Source: CAYJAB01 sp964368305
Lineage (GTDB): Bacteria > Bacillota_I > Bacilli_A > Erysipelotrichales > Erysipelotrichaceae
Assembly (NCBI GenBank): GCA_964368305.1
Contig: CAYJAB010000008.1
Location: 1-52,040 of the forward strand
Direction of reading: 5' to 3'
DNA length: 52,040 nucleotides
Shown one piece after another: positions 33,131 to 41,349 of the stretch; position 1 is the stretch's first letter; each line of letters starts with the position of its first letter. A program made the position numbers and the translations under genes. The notes below the pieces were generated by a model. The model ran no database searches. It saw nothing but the letters and a program-made list of their open reading frames with translations, and was not told the DNA's origin.

Positions 33131-33342
33131 TTGTTTTCTCCTTTTTCATATTTTTCTGCTAATGTTTCTGCTTCAGATTTTATAAGCTTTTCACGTGGTT
33201 GTTTTAATAGTTCATCATATTTTTCATCATCTTCTGATTTTTTATACATCTTTAAGCTTTTAAAGATAATGAATCCTAGTATAATCACACCAACTATCAG
33301 CAATATCCCACCATATTGCATTAAAGTTTTCAACAATTCCAT
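33127..33342 (-). CDS. Small membrane protein cotranscribed with pspA
   Basis: 71 aa from the ATG at 33342, with GGAGGGAAAT upstream. One helix (about 11-30, YGGILLIVGVIILGFIIFKS) and a charged, helical cytoplasmic tail. I cannot name a family; it may serve as a membrane anchor for PspA, by position. The frame is open 12 bases further upstream, across the ribosome binding site. Confidence 0.7.
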   Translation of the reverse strand: MELLKTLMQYGGILLIVGVIILGFIIFKSLKMYKKSEDDEKYDELLKQPREKLIKSEAETLAEKYEKGENK

Positions 33343-33394
33343 ATTTCCCTCCACAGTTTTATATTCTTACTTTATCAAAGACGAATACCTTGGT

Positions 33395-33416
33395 AAATGT
33401 GCCAAATGGCACATTT
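33395..33416. promoter_or_regulatory. 22-bp palindrome in the pspA/PH-protein divergent region
   Basis: AAATGTGCCA-AA-TGGCACATTT, a perfect 10-bp inverted repeat with a 2-base centre, between two divergent genes and just upstream of the plus-strand -35. Best read as an operator for an unidentified regulator. Confidence 0.55.
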
Positions 33417-33424
33417 TTGATTAT

Positions 33425-33453
33425 TTGACATGCAAATCAAATTTATGCATAAT
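33425..33453 (+). promoter_or_regulatory. Promoter of the PH-domain protein gene
   Basis: -35 TTGACA (33425-33430), a 17-base spacer, and -10 CATAAT (33448-33453), followed by TAGGAGG before the ATG at 33481. Confidence 0.75.
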
Positions 33454-33480
33454 TGAATTAAGATATAAATAGGAGGCAAT

Positions 33481-34050
33481 ATGATTAAACCATTTGAATA
33501 TGCAAAAGATGAAAAATTCGTAATGGAAGTTATTCCATTTATTAAAAAAGATTATAAGACGAGGAATAGTTATATTTTATTACCTACTTTATTTTCAATG
33601 GCACTGCTTACAAGTGTTTTATTTACCTTAGCAATCTCAAGACCTGATTTAATGCCTTATTTTTTGGGAAGTGCTACATTATGTATTACAACTCTATTAA
33701 TTTATCTTTTTACAAGATATGAAAAACCATATAAAAATGAAAAATACCTACTAACTTCACATAGAATTATATGTTTTAAAGATGATATTTTATACAGAGA
33801 AAGAAAGCTTTCTGACATAAAAAATGTTAGCATTGAACCTGAATCAATTGGTGTTTACAATTTAATTTTAGATAAAAGTGAAACAAGTTTTACTAAAGCA
33901 ATAAAAACTATTTCCAAAGAAAATAATATCCATGATTCTGACTTTATTTTATATCATGTAAAGGAAGCCAGTGAACTTAAGGCAAAAATACTTGAGTTAA
34001 AAGGTGTGGTCAAAGAAGAAGATGTAGCACAAATTGCACAAATATTTTAA
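33481..34050 (+). CDS. Membrane protein with bacterial PH-like domain
   Basis: 189 aa. Two membrane helices (about 30-50 and 57-76) are followed by a soluble domain that begins YLLTSHRIICFKDDILYRE and RKLSDIKNVSIEP, the pattern of bacterial PH (bPH2/YdbS-like) domains. The last 35 residues are helical. Function unknown. It is divergent from the pspA operon across a palindrome, which hints at shared control. Confidence 0.75.
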   Translation: MIKPFEYAKDEKFVMEVIPFIKKDYKTRNSYILLPTLFSMALLTSVLFTLAISRPDLMPYFLGSATLCITTLLIYLFTRYEKPYKNEKYLLTSHRIICFKDDILYRERKLSDIKNVSIEPESIGVYNLILDKSETSFTKAIKTISKENNIHDSDFILYHVKEASELKAKILELKGVVKEEDVAQIAQIF

Positions 34051-34078
34051 AGATATGGATATTTCCATATCTTTTTTT
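34049..34078 (+). terminator. Terminator of the PH-domain protein gene
   Basis: AAAGATATGGA/TCCATATCTTT with a 4-base loop and seven T. Confidence 0.88.
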
Positions 34079-34162
34079 ATCATATTCTCTTATTTGTTAT
34101 TAAATACATTAATGAGTTATTTTTATTTCTATGTTAACAAAATCAAATTTCAAAGAGGTTAT

Positions 34163-34210
34163 ATGGATAAGCTGAGCTTTTTAAAATTAAATGGACTTCC
34201 AATAGAATAA
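34163..34210 (+). CDS. Possible 15-codon microprotein MDKLSFLKLNGLPIE
   Basis: An ATG at 34163 with AAGAGG 7 bases upstream opens 15 codons to a TAA at 34210 that overlaps the next terminator stem. It could be a real small gene, a leader peptide, or the remnant of a lost gene. The flanking stretch 34079-34162 is AT-rich without a clear promoter. Confidence 0.25.
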   Translation: MDKLSFLKLNGLPIE

Positions 34211-34230
34211 AAGGTGATTGCTCACCTTTT
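34209..34230. terminator. Bidirectional terminator at the end of the ABC-2 permease gene
   Basis: AAAAGGTGA/TCACCTTTT with loop TTGC. It overlaps the stop of the minus-strand permease gene and follows the plus-strand micro-ORF. Confidence 0.85.
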
Positions 34231-34809
34231 ATTTTTTATATAACTTGTTATAAATATAGACATTATATTTGCAATTACACCAATAAGATAGACTGCAGGT
34301 ATCGATATTGAAGACATAAAGCGCATTGCTGCTATTGGATCAGCAATTAACCCTCCTAATGCACCAACTCCAAAAAACAATAAAACGAATATATATCTCC
34401 CTTTTTCAACGCCCATCACTAACATTATTGGTAAATAAATCGCCTGGAAAATTAGAGCAACTGCTGATACTAAAAGAATTGATTTACTATCAAAACTATA
34501 TTCAGGCAGTAAATACATCTTCATCCAATCTACGCCAAGAATAAATGCTGTTATTAAGAATATACTAATAACTCCTAATATATATTTACTCCCTATAAGC
34601 TCTTCTGTTTTATAAGGGCTCATATTAGCAAACTTATCCCATTTAGCCCTTTCATCATAAGCGACTACAATAACTGGTATATAAATCCCTATCATCACAG
34701 CCATCATAACAAATGAGTTTCCAATTAATACAAAGATGGTTGATATAGCTAATAATTTCAGTAGTTCTTTTTTTACAACAAGATAATCTTTTAATAATAA
34801 TCCTCTCAT
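34222..34809 (-). CDS. ABC-2 type transporter permease (ABC2_membrane_5)
   Basis: 195 aa with about six membrane helices. MRGLLLKDYLVVKKELL at the start and YDERAKWDKFANMSPYKTEE in the first cytoplasmic loop are typical of ABC2_membrane_5 permeases. It pairs with the ATPase encoded immediately upstream (ATGA overlap) and the YtrA-type regulator. Exported compound unknown; peptides or antibiotics are common for this arrangement. Confidence 0.85.
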   Translation of the reverse strand: MRGLLLKDYLVVKKELLKLLAISTIFVLIGNSFVMMAVMIGIYIPVIVVAYDERAKWDKFANMSPYKTEELIGSKYILGVISIFLITAFILGVDWMKMYLLPEYSFDSKSILLVSAVALIFQAIYLPIMLVMGVEKGRYIFVLLFFGVGALGGLIADPIAAMRFMSSISIPAVYLIGVIANIMSIFITSYIKNKR

Positions 34810-35654
34810 CTATTTTCTCCTTTCGCTAAGAAAATAATAATTTCTTCTAGTGTTGATTTTTCAAATTTAAATACAGATGAAACCTCTTTCTTATAAACCA
34901 ATACACTGTATCCATACGCATCTTTTTGTTTAGCAATAATCGCATCTTCAAAGATATCCTTTAATTCATCTTCTTTTAACTTTAAAATGCCATATTTTTC
35001 TAAAATAAGATCTTTTTCTTCAAACATCATTAATTTACCTTTATGCAAAAAGGCAATGTAATCACAAACTTTCTCTAAATCACTTACAATATGAGAAGAT
35101 ATCAATATTGATTTTTCTTCGTCTCTTGTGAATTCACTAAAAATATCCAACATTTCATTTCTAACCATCGGATCAAGCCCACTTGTTGCTTCATCCAATA
35201 ATAACAATTTTGCACCATGTGAAAGTGCGATTGATAAGGTTAATTTCATTTTCATACCACGAGAAAATTCTTTTATATTTTTCTTTTTTGGTAAGTTAAA
35301 TCTATTCAGATATTTATTATATAAATCCATATCCCAGTTTATATATGTTTTTTCCATAATCATTCCGACTTCATCTGCATTTAAAACATCATGCAGAAAG
35401 CACTCATCTAAAACAACTCCAATTTCATTTTTTAGACTTGTAAACTCACTTGCTTGATTATCTACACCCAATACCGATATATGCCCACTGTCCCTTTTGA
35501 TAGCATCCATAATCAATTTAAGCATTGTACTTTTTCCTGCTCCATTTTCACCTACAAGACCTACTATTGTTCCTTTAGGAAGATCAAAAGAGATGTTTTC
35601 TAATTTGAATCCCACATATTCTTTTTCTACATTTCTTATTTCTATTGCGTTCAT
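34806..35654 (-). CDS. ABC transporter ATP-binding protein (YtrB-like)
   Basis: 282 aa. Walker A GENGAGKST (34-42), signature FSRGMKMKL, Walker B LLLDEATSGLD and the H-loop LISSHIVSDLE are present, with a C-terminal extension of about 70 residues as in bacitracin/lantibiotic-type exporters. It lies 1 base after the GntR gene and overlaps the permease gene. Confidence 0.92.
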   Translation of the reverse strand: MNAIEIRNVEKEYVGFKLENISFDLPKGTIVGLVGENGAGKSTMLKLIMDAIKRDSGHISVLGVDNQASEFTSLKNEIGVVLDECFLHDVLNADEVGMIMEKTYINWDMDLYNKYLNRFNLPKKKNIKEFSRGMKMKLTLSIALSHGAKLLLLDEATSGLDPMVRNEMLDIFSEFTRDEEKSILISSHIVSDLEKVCDYIAFLHKGKLMMFEEKDLILEKYGILKLKEDELKDIFEDAIIAKQKDAYGYSVLVYKKEVSSVFKFEKSTLEEIIIFLAKGENR

Positions 35655-35655
35655 A

Positions 35656-36030
35656 TTACTCTCCTTCCAACATAGATTTTATAACTTCTAATAATTCTTC
35701 TTCGCTCAGTGAGATTGAATTTGATAATTCCTTAACCTTTAGAATATGCTTTTCAATATCATGAAGCGTATTTTCTTTAATCAGTTCATGATTTAAACTA
35801 GATACAAATGATCCTTTTCCAATACTCGTATAGATATACCCATCCCGTTCCAATTCTTCATATGCTCTTCTTGTAGTAATAACACTAATCTTTAAATCTT
35901 TCGCAAGATTTCTAACAGATGGTAACATTTCATTTTCTTTTAATTGGCCATTTAAAATTGAATTTTTTATTTGTGAATATACTTGTTCATAAATTGGAGC
36001 ATCTGTTTGATTTGATATAATAATTTCCAT
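35656..36030 (-). CDS. GntR family regulator, YtrA subfamily
   Basis: 124 aa. Winged helix (about 1-75) with YEQVYSQIKNSILNGQLKENE, LPSVRNLAKDLKIS and TTRRAYEELERDGYI; the short helical C-terminus (about 80-124) is that of YtrA, too small for a ligand domain. YtrA proteins repress their own ABC transporter operon and respond to cell-wall-active compounds. The operator candidate overlaps its promoter. Confidence 0.9.
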   Translation of the reverse strand: MEIIISNQTDAPIYEQVYSQIKNSILNGQLKENEMLPSVRNLAKDLKISVITTRRAYEELERDGYIYTSIGKGSFVSSLNHELIKENTLHDIEKHILKVKELSNSISLSEEELLEVIKSMLEGE

Positions 36031-36048
36031 ATTTCATCTCCCTATATT

Positions 36049-36095
36049 GTGTATACCTTATATACACAGTATACACTATACTTAAATAAAGTCAA
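36049..36095 (-). promoter_or_regulatory. Promoter and inverted-repeat operator of the YtrA-type operon
   Basis: Minus-strand -35 TTGACT (36090-36095), a 16-base spacer, and -10 TATACT (36068-36073). An inverted repeat GTGTATAC-N12-GTATACAC (36049-36056 and 36069-36076) covers the -10 and the start of transcription. Confidence 0.65.
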
Positions 36096-36220
36096 CACCC
36101 CATTATTATTTTTTAGTAAATCTTTGGTACTAAAGAACTACAAATGCAATAAGTTTTATTTACTCTTTTCTATTTACCTATTCGCTAGTATAATTTTTAT
36201 ATCAAACAATGGGGGAGAAT

Positions 36221-36601
36221 ATGAAAATAGAACATATCGCTTTATATGTAAAAGATTTAGAAAAAAGTAAATCTTATTACGAAAAATATTTTAATGCTAA
36301 AAGTAATTCACTTTACCACAATAAAACAACCGGATTTAAATCTTACTTTCTATCATTTGATTCAAATACTAGACTTGAATTAATGTATGCAGAAAACCTT
36401 GAAGAGATTTCTTTGCAAAAGAGAACTGGATTTATACATCTTGCATTTTCTGTAGGAAGCAAAGAAAAAGTAGATACTTTAACACAAACTATTAAGGAAG
36501 ATGGATTTGATGTAGTCAGTGGTCCACGCACTACAGGAGATGGTTATTATGAAAGTTGTGTATTAGATCCTGAAGGCAATATTATTGAAATTACTGAATA
36601 A
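36221..36601 (+). CDS. VOC family protein (glyoxalase-like)
   Basis: 126 aa from the ATG at 36221, preceded by GGGGGAG. The glyoxalase fold is clear: IEHIALYVKDLEKSKSYYEK, then FIHLAFSV, and VLDPEGNIIEITE at the end with metal-ligand positions H5, H78-region and the final Glu. It resembles lactoylglutathione lyase or fosfomycin-type proteins; activity is not assigned. It has its own terminator. Confidence 0.85.
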   Translation: MKIEHIALYVKDLEKSKSYYEKYFNAKSNSLYHNKTTGFKSYFLSFDSNTRLELMYAENLEEISLQKRTGFIHLAFSVGSKEKVDTLTQTIKEDGFDVVSGPRTTGDGYYESCVLDPEGNIIEITE

Positions 36602-36603
36602 TT

Positions 36604-36631
36604 AAAAGAACAGATTTTCTGTTCTTTTTTT
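36604..36631 (+). terminator. Terminator of the VOC gene
   Basis: AAAAGAACAGA/TCTGTTCTTTT with a 2-3 base loop, then a T run. Confidence 0.9.
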
Positions 36632-36691
36632 ACAATGGAATAAGTAAAGTATCAATGATATAATCATATACAAGTGAATCGGGAGGTTTAT

Positions 36692-37855
36692 ATGATTAAC
36701 TTATTACTCGCGCTGATTTATCTATCATTTATTAGTTTGGGCTTACCTGATGCAGTACTTGGTTCAGCTTGGCCACTGATTAGTCAGCAATTTAATACCT
36801 CTATTTCTAATATGGGTATTGTAACCATTATCATTTCAGGTGGGACTGTTATTTCAAGTTTAAATAGTGATCGTTTAATTAATAAATTTGGTGTTCATAA
36901 AGTAACTACATTAAGTGTTTTATTTACTGCGATTTCTTTATATGGATTTTCAAGCAGCCCTTCCTTTTTCGTATTATGTCTTTGGGCAATTCCGTATGGT
37001 TTAGGTGCTGGAGGGGTCGATACTGCATTAAATAACTATGTCGCTGTCAACTTTGAAAGTAAACACATGAGTTGGTTGCATTGTATGTGGGGAATTGGGG
37101 CAACACTTGGCCCTTATATTATGTCAATCGCACTTACGGGTGGATATACATATACTACCGGCTATATGATCCTATTTATCATTCAAATGTTTTTAACTAT
37201 TATTATTTTTATAAGTGCTCCTATTTGGAAAATAAAAAACGATACTAAAGAGAATCAGCTTCAACAATCAAGTAAACCAACACTTACTTTGAAAGAAATA
37301 CTAAAAATACCTGGAGTAGCACAAATTGCACTCGCATTCTTTTGTTTTTGCGCAATCGAACAAACAACTGGTCTTTGGGCAAGTAGTTATTTAGTGTTTA
37401 GTAAATCTATTTCTCCAAACATAGCTACTGGGTTTTCCGCATTGTTTTATTTAGGGATTACAATTGGTAGGGGAATCTGTGGATTTATCGCAATGAAGTA
37501 TAACGATACACAAATGATTAGAGGTGGAATGCTGATTATTATGCTTGGAATTATAACACTTTTTATTCCTCTTAATGAATACATCACATACCTTGGTCTT
37601 TCATTAATTGGACTTGGATGTGCTCCCGTATTTCCATGTATTATCCACTCTGTTCCAGAATTATTTAATAAACAAAACTCTCAAGCAATCACGGGCGTTT
37701 TGATGGCTTGTGCTTATACAGGTACATTGATTATGCCAGCACTATTTGGGGTAATTGCTAAACAATTGAGTTTTGATTTATATCCTATATTTATCGGAAT
37801 AATTTTGTTTGTCATGATTGTGATGTATGAAAATATGTTAAAAAAGAGAAAGTAA
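36692..37855 (+). CDS. MFS transporter (FucP-like)
   Basis: 387 aa from the ATG at 36692, with GGGAGG upstream; an in-frame GTG 18 bases earlier precedes the site. About 12 membrane helices. FISLGLPDAVLGSAWPLI near the start, the PYGLGAGGVDTALNNYVA segment and HCMWGIGATLGP resemble FucP-type sugar or other MFS carriers. Substrate unknown. Confidence 0.85.
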   Translation: MINLLLALIYLSFISLGLPDAVLGSAWPLISQQFNTSISNMGIVTIIISGGTVISSLNSDRLINKFGVHKVTTLSVLFTAISLYGFSSSPSFFVLCLWAIPYGLGAGGVDTALNNYVAVNFESKHMSWLHCMWGIGATLGPYIMSIALTGGYTYTTGYMILFIIQMFLTIIIFISAPIWKIKNDTKENQLQQSSKPTLTLKEILKIPGVAQIALAFFCFCAIEQTTGLWASSYLVFSKSISPNIATGFSALFYLGITIGRGICGFIAMKYNDTQMIRGGMLIIMLGIITLFIPLNEYITYLGLSLIGLGCAPVFPCIIHSVPELFNKQNSQAITGVLMACAYTGTLIMPALFGVIAKQLSFDLYPIFIGIILFVMIVMYENMLKKRK

Positions 37856-37879
37856 AAATATTTTATCTTTTCTCTTGCG

Positions 37880-37896
37880 TATAGAGTTACTCTATA
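37880..37896. promoter_or_regulatory. 17-bp palindrome upstream of the acetyltransferase
   Basis: TATAGAGT-T-ACTCTATA is a perfect inverted repeat between the MFS gene and the acetyltransferase. It could be an operator or a weak terminator. Confidence 0.3.
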
Positions 37897-37936
37897 TTGT
37901 ATATTCTAATTGTAATCATACAATAAGGAGATAAAA

Positions 37937-38461
37937 ATGAATTTAACTGAAAAAAAACTATCTAGAAGTTTAAGTAACTATGATGAAATTTGCGACTTTA
38001 TGAATAGAGTATTCCCAAAAGAAGAACTTATGCCAATGTGGCTTATTCACTTGATAACTTTGAAAAAGAATTATGATTTTAATGTTTATTATGATGGGGA
38101 TTTATTTGTAGGTGTCCTATTTACAATCAATTCAGAAGATACATTATTTGTGTTTTATATTGCGATAAACGATACGATTCATTCAAAAGGATATGGATCA
38201 AAACTACTGCATACTTTGTTTGACAAGTATCCTAATAAACCTGTTTCACTGTTTATCGAAACTATGGATGAAAAAACAGCAGAAAACTATCCTCAACGTA
38301 TAAAACGTCTTTCTTTTTATGAAAGAAACGGGTTTATTCATACTGGCATTAAGGCAGGATTTAATAAACCATTTATTGACATTTTATCAACAAATCAAAA
38401 CTTCAATGAACATGATGCGAAAAAACTACTGAGATTTATGCCAATGAAAGTATTCAAATAA
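37937..38461 (+). CDS. GNAT-family N-acetyltransferase
   Basis: 174 aa. The CoA-binding element appears as HSKGYGSKLLHTLFD after the strand TLFVFYIAIN, and RLSFYERNGFIHTG is the usual C-terminal motif. AAGGAG precedes the start. Substrate unknown. Confidence 0.82.
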   Translation: MNLTEKKLSRSLSNYDEICDFMNRVFPKEELMPMWLIHLITLKKNYDFNVYYDGDLFVGVLFTINSEDTLFVFYIAINDTIHSKGYGSKLLHTLFDKYPNKPVSLFIETMDEKTAENYPQRIKRLSFYERNGFIHTGIKAGFNKPFIDILSTNQNFNEHDAKKLLRFMPMKVFK

Positions 38462-38462
38462 G

Positions 38463-38500
38463 CAAAAAGCTACATATACAAAAGTATGTGTGGCTTTTTG
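38463..38500. terminator. Bidirectional terminator between acetyltransferase and DUF1848 genes
   Basis: GCAAAAAGC..ACATATAC pairs with GTATGTGT.GCTTTTTG around AAAA; T runs exist both ways. Confidence 0.85.
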
Positions 38501-38511
38501 TTATGATTAAG

Positions 38512-39432
38512 TTATTTCTGTATTTTTAAAAATGATTTTTGCGCACCTTGTTTGATGTCATCGTCTTCTTTTATGTGTCCTATAAGTAAAGGTGACATAG
38601 GATCATGTAACTTATAGTTTTCTAATGCTTGTTGCATACTCTTATTTGCATAACAGTATTTACAACCATTAGGACAAGAATTCAGCATGCCGATATCACG
38701 GCTTTCAATGCAGTTGCACCCTTCACGAAACCCTCTATGCTTAAGCTTTTTAAACTCTAAGTTATTTGATATTGCCAATATATCTAAAGTAACACACCCC
38801 GATGAATTAATATCATATTTTGCATAATCCTCCTCTGGTCCACATGTTTGAAGAATTAGATTATATTTTTTAGCAATCTTCCCAAGTCCTTCAGATAAAA
38901 TATCCATTTCTTCTTTAGTAATTTTTTTAAGTTCTGGAAAATTTGTTTTATGCTTTGAATACATTTCGACAAAACTGAAAATGCACCTATCAATATGTCC
39001 TGTCAGTTTTTTAGCCATTTCTTCAAAAGTCTCTAGATGCTTTTCTATTGTATATTTTTCTGTCAGTAAAACAGGATCATATCTCCAGGCGATCTTTTGT
39101 GCACCCACGATTCTTTCAAGTTTAAGCAATGTTTCAATGCTTTCATCTATAGTTGGAACCCCTGGTTCTATATCTTTTCCATAGGCAGTAATGGTGTAAT
39201 AAAAATAGGTTGAAAAACAATCTGTAATCTCATGAATACGAGAGAGTACAGGCTCATAATTTTTAGAACCAAAAATAATACAATCTATTTTATCTGGTGT
39301 AAGTTCATATCTTCGAATATGTCTTGGAAAAAGAGAGTTTCTTGATAAGACATATCCTTTTTCAAATCTATTAAACATCCACTCTGAGTAGTGATTTACG
39401 ACATCAGTTCTTCCACTTATATTTATAATCAT
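38512..39432 (-). CDS. DUF1848 family protein (probable Fe-S protein)
   Basis: 306 aa. MIINISGRTDVVNHYSEW at the start and the cysteine-rich end CNCIESRDIGMLNSCPNGCKYCYAN (around residues 240-265, split here) are characteristic. C-x3-C-x2-C in SCPNGCKYCYA resembles an Fe-S or radical-SAM-like motif. The function is not known; similarity to spore photoproduct lyase-type folds has been suggested for such proteins. It is the last gene of an Ada-Ogt operon (ATGA overlap with ogt), which links it by context to alkylation damage. Confidence 0.85.
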   Translation of the reverse strand: MIINISGRTDVVNHYSEWMFNRFEKGYVLSRNSLFPRHIRRYELTPDKIDCIIFGSKNYEPVLSRIHEITDCFSTYFYYTITAYGKDIEPGVPTIDESIETLLKLERIVGAQKIAWRYDPVLLTEKYTIEKHLETFEEMAKKLTGHIDRCIFSFVEMYSKHKTNFPELKKITKEEMDILSEGLGKIAKKYNLILQTCGPEEDYAKYDINSSGCVTLDILAISNNLEFKKLKHRGFREGCNCIESRDIGMLNSCPNGCKYCYANKSMQQALENYKLHDPMSPLLIGHIKEDDDIKQGAQKSFLKIQK

Positions 39433-39893
39433 TTATTTTCTTTCTCCATGTTTAATAAATATTCTTTCATCTTAAGTCCACCTGCATAACCAACAAGTTT
39501 TCCAGAAGCTCCAATTACTCTATGACATGGCACAATTACTGTAATTGGATTTTTATTATTTGCCATCCCAATTGCGCGACTTGCTTTTGGATTGTTTATT
39601 GCTATTGCTATCTCTTTATAGCTTCTTGTTTCACCATATGGAATGTCACAAAGTGCAGACCAGACTTTCTTTTGAAAGTCTGTCCCCTTTAATATAAATG
39701 GAACATCAAACGTCTTTCTTTTACCATCTAAGTATTCTAACAGTTCTGCATAGGCTGCATCTGTAATCTTTGTCTTTTCTCCAAAATCAGTTATATTTTC
39801 TTCAAATATTTTCTTGAAAAAAGAAATATTTCCATCTATATATTCCATCTTAAAATATCCGAATTTTGTTTCATATATTGCAAATCCATTCAT
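39429..39893 (-). CDS. ogt: Methylated-DNA--protein-cysteine S-methyltransferase
   Basis: 154 aa, full-length two-domain MGMT. The DNA-binding part has FQKKVWSALCDIPYGETRSY and the active site VPCHRVIG with acceptor C123. It removes alkyl groups from O6-alkylguanine in a single-turnover reaction. It overlaps adaA upstream and DUF1848 downstream by 4 bases each (ATGA). Confidence 0.95.
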   Translation of the reverse strand: MNGFAIYETKFGYFKMEYIDGNISFFKKIFEENITDFGEKTKITDAAYAELLEYLDGKRKTFDVPFILKGTDFQKKVWSALCDIPYGETRSYKEIAIAINNPKASRAIGMANNKNPITVIVPCHRVIGASGKLVGYAGGLKMKEYLLNMEKENK

Positions 39894-40456
39894 TCTTCTT
39901 TTCCTTTCCTATATGTCGCAGGTGACATATTCGCTCTTTCTTTAAAGAACTTATAAAACGCGGACAAACTACTAAACCCAACCGAATACGCAATATCGAT
40001 AATTTCATTATCTGTATTTCTTAAAAGTCTAGTTGCTTCTTTATACCTTAAATCATTTACATACATGCTTGGTGTTTTCCCATACTCATCTTTAAATACT
40101 TCTACCATTCTTTTTCTAGAAAATCCTAGTTCATCTATTCTTGTATTTAAACTTTCTGCTTCATTAAACATATCATCAATAAGACACTTAAGTTTCTTAG
40201 CAATCTGTCGCATTGGCTTATAATCAAGCAGATCACTTCTACATCTTTTGCAGGGTCTAAATCCCGCTTTGACTGCTTCACTTGCTGTTTTATAAAAGGC
40301 TATATTTTCAATTTTAGGTGCTTTTGATTTACAAGAAGGTCTACAATAAATACCCGTTGATTTTACTGCATAAAAAAATACAGTGTCATAACTTGCATCA
40401 TTTGAAATTATAGCTTCATACATTTCATCAAAGGTCATATTTAACTTATAGTTCAT
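39890..40456 (-). CDS. adaA: Ada-type regulator: methylphosphotriester acceptor plus AraC domain
   Basis: 188 aa. Residues 1-80 are the Ada zinc domain, with C38 and C42 in YCRPSCKSK and C69 and C72 in PCKRCR; C38 would accept the methyl group. The C-terminal AraC-type helix-turn-helix (about 90-185) ends with VGFSSLSAFYKFFKERANMSP. Methylated AdaA activates alkylation-repair genes. It is 7 bases downstream of the broken alkD gene. Confidence 0.93.
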   Translation of the reverse strand: MNYKLNMTFDEMYEAIISNDASYDTVFFYAVKSTGIYCRPSCKSKAPKIENIAFYKTASEAVKAGFRPCKRCRSDLLDYKPMRQIAKKLKCLIDDMFNEAESLNTRIDELGFSRKRMVEVFKDEYGKTPSMYVNDLRYKEATRLLRNTDNEIIDIAYSVGFSSLSAFYKFFKERANMSPATYRKGKEE

Positions 40457-40463
40457 ACTATAC

Positions 40464-41155
40464 CTACTTTCTTTTCATTGATTTTATAATCTCTTTTGTC
40501 TCACTATCCACTTTTAATGACTCTGTTATCTTTTTTAAAGCCATGTTATATGTTTCATTATCCAAGTTGTTCTCTTTAAGATACCGCATTGTTTCTTGAG
40601 GATAATGTACAAAACAGACTTGTAAACACCATGCTACAGCCATTTTTACATAGTAATCATCATGTGTTATAACATCACAAATGAATAATACATCATCCAA
40701 ATACTCCTCTTCGATAAAATGAAATAATAACATTACCACAGAAAATCGTATTTCATACGCTTCACTTGATTGGTGATATCTTTGTAAAAACTTCCACACT
40801 CTTTCTTTATGCAATCTGACAATTTTAAGTTCATTACAAAAACTATCACATAATGACCAATTTATAATTTTGGGGATAAATAATGCTATTTACTTAAGCA
40901 TTTCTTCAATATCCTCATTCATATTCCCTATAATAAGCGCCTTTAGCATTGTTTCCTCAAAGTATATATCATTCGCTTTATCAAGATACTCTATTGGATT
41001 ATCCTTAACAATTCTTTTAGCTATTTTCGTATTATTGGAATTCTCGCACCAATAAGATTATCGCAATTAGGAATAAGAGAAGTCGCAAAATCTCTAAATT
41101 TTTCATCACTTAATGCAAATAATTCTTCTCTTACATCTGTTTCTCTTCTATACAT
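40464..41155 (-). pseudogene. alkD: alkD-type DNA alkylation repair gene, broken by a frameshift and a stop
   Basis: From the ATG at 41155 (site AGGAG) the frame reads MYRRETDVREELFALSDEKF ... IPIIRK, then stops. Adding one A to the A4 run at 41024-41027 restores IAKRIVKDNPIEYL and continues to MLK, then an in-frame TAA (40890-40892), then IALFIPKIINWSLCDSF and an intact C-terminal half to 40464. The whole has the order and size (231 codons after repair) of HEAT-repeat AlkD glycosylases, including the W/D motif NWSLCDSF. A C-terminal piece (TTG at 40814) is open but lacks the N-terminus. First gene of the Ada operon. Confidence 0.85.
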
Positions 41156-41273
41156 ATTTTCTCCTATTTTTATAATCTATCATTGGTACACAACCTTCAT
41201 TTATATTATACAGTAGTTAAAATACGCTTTCTTCCTAAAAATACACATGCAATTTTTTATATTGATTCATAAA

Positions 41274-41306
41274 AAAAGACAAGTGATTTTTACTCACTTG
41301 TCTTTT
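41274..41306 (-). terminator. Terminator of the duplicated-domain lipoprotein
   Basis: Perfect 13-bp stem AAAAGACAAGTGA/TCACTTGTCTTTT with T run on the minus strand. Confidence 0.92.
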
Positions 41307-41349
41307 ACATATTTTAAATTACTTGATTCATAAACAATACTCTCTTTAT

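Noticed and set aside
33131..33472. 113-codon plus-strand ORF opposite the pspA operon
   Set aside because: It lies antisense to two well-supported genes, has no ribosome binding site, and its Ser/Phe-rich translation is typical of a shadow frame.
40464..40814. Stand-alone 116-aa protein
   Set aside because: It is the C-terminal half of the broken alkD gene; the matching N-terminal parts lie directly upstream in two other open segments.
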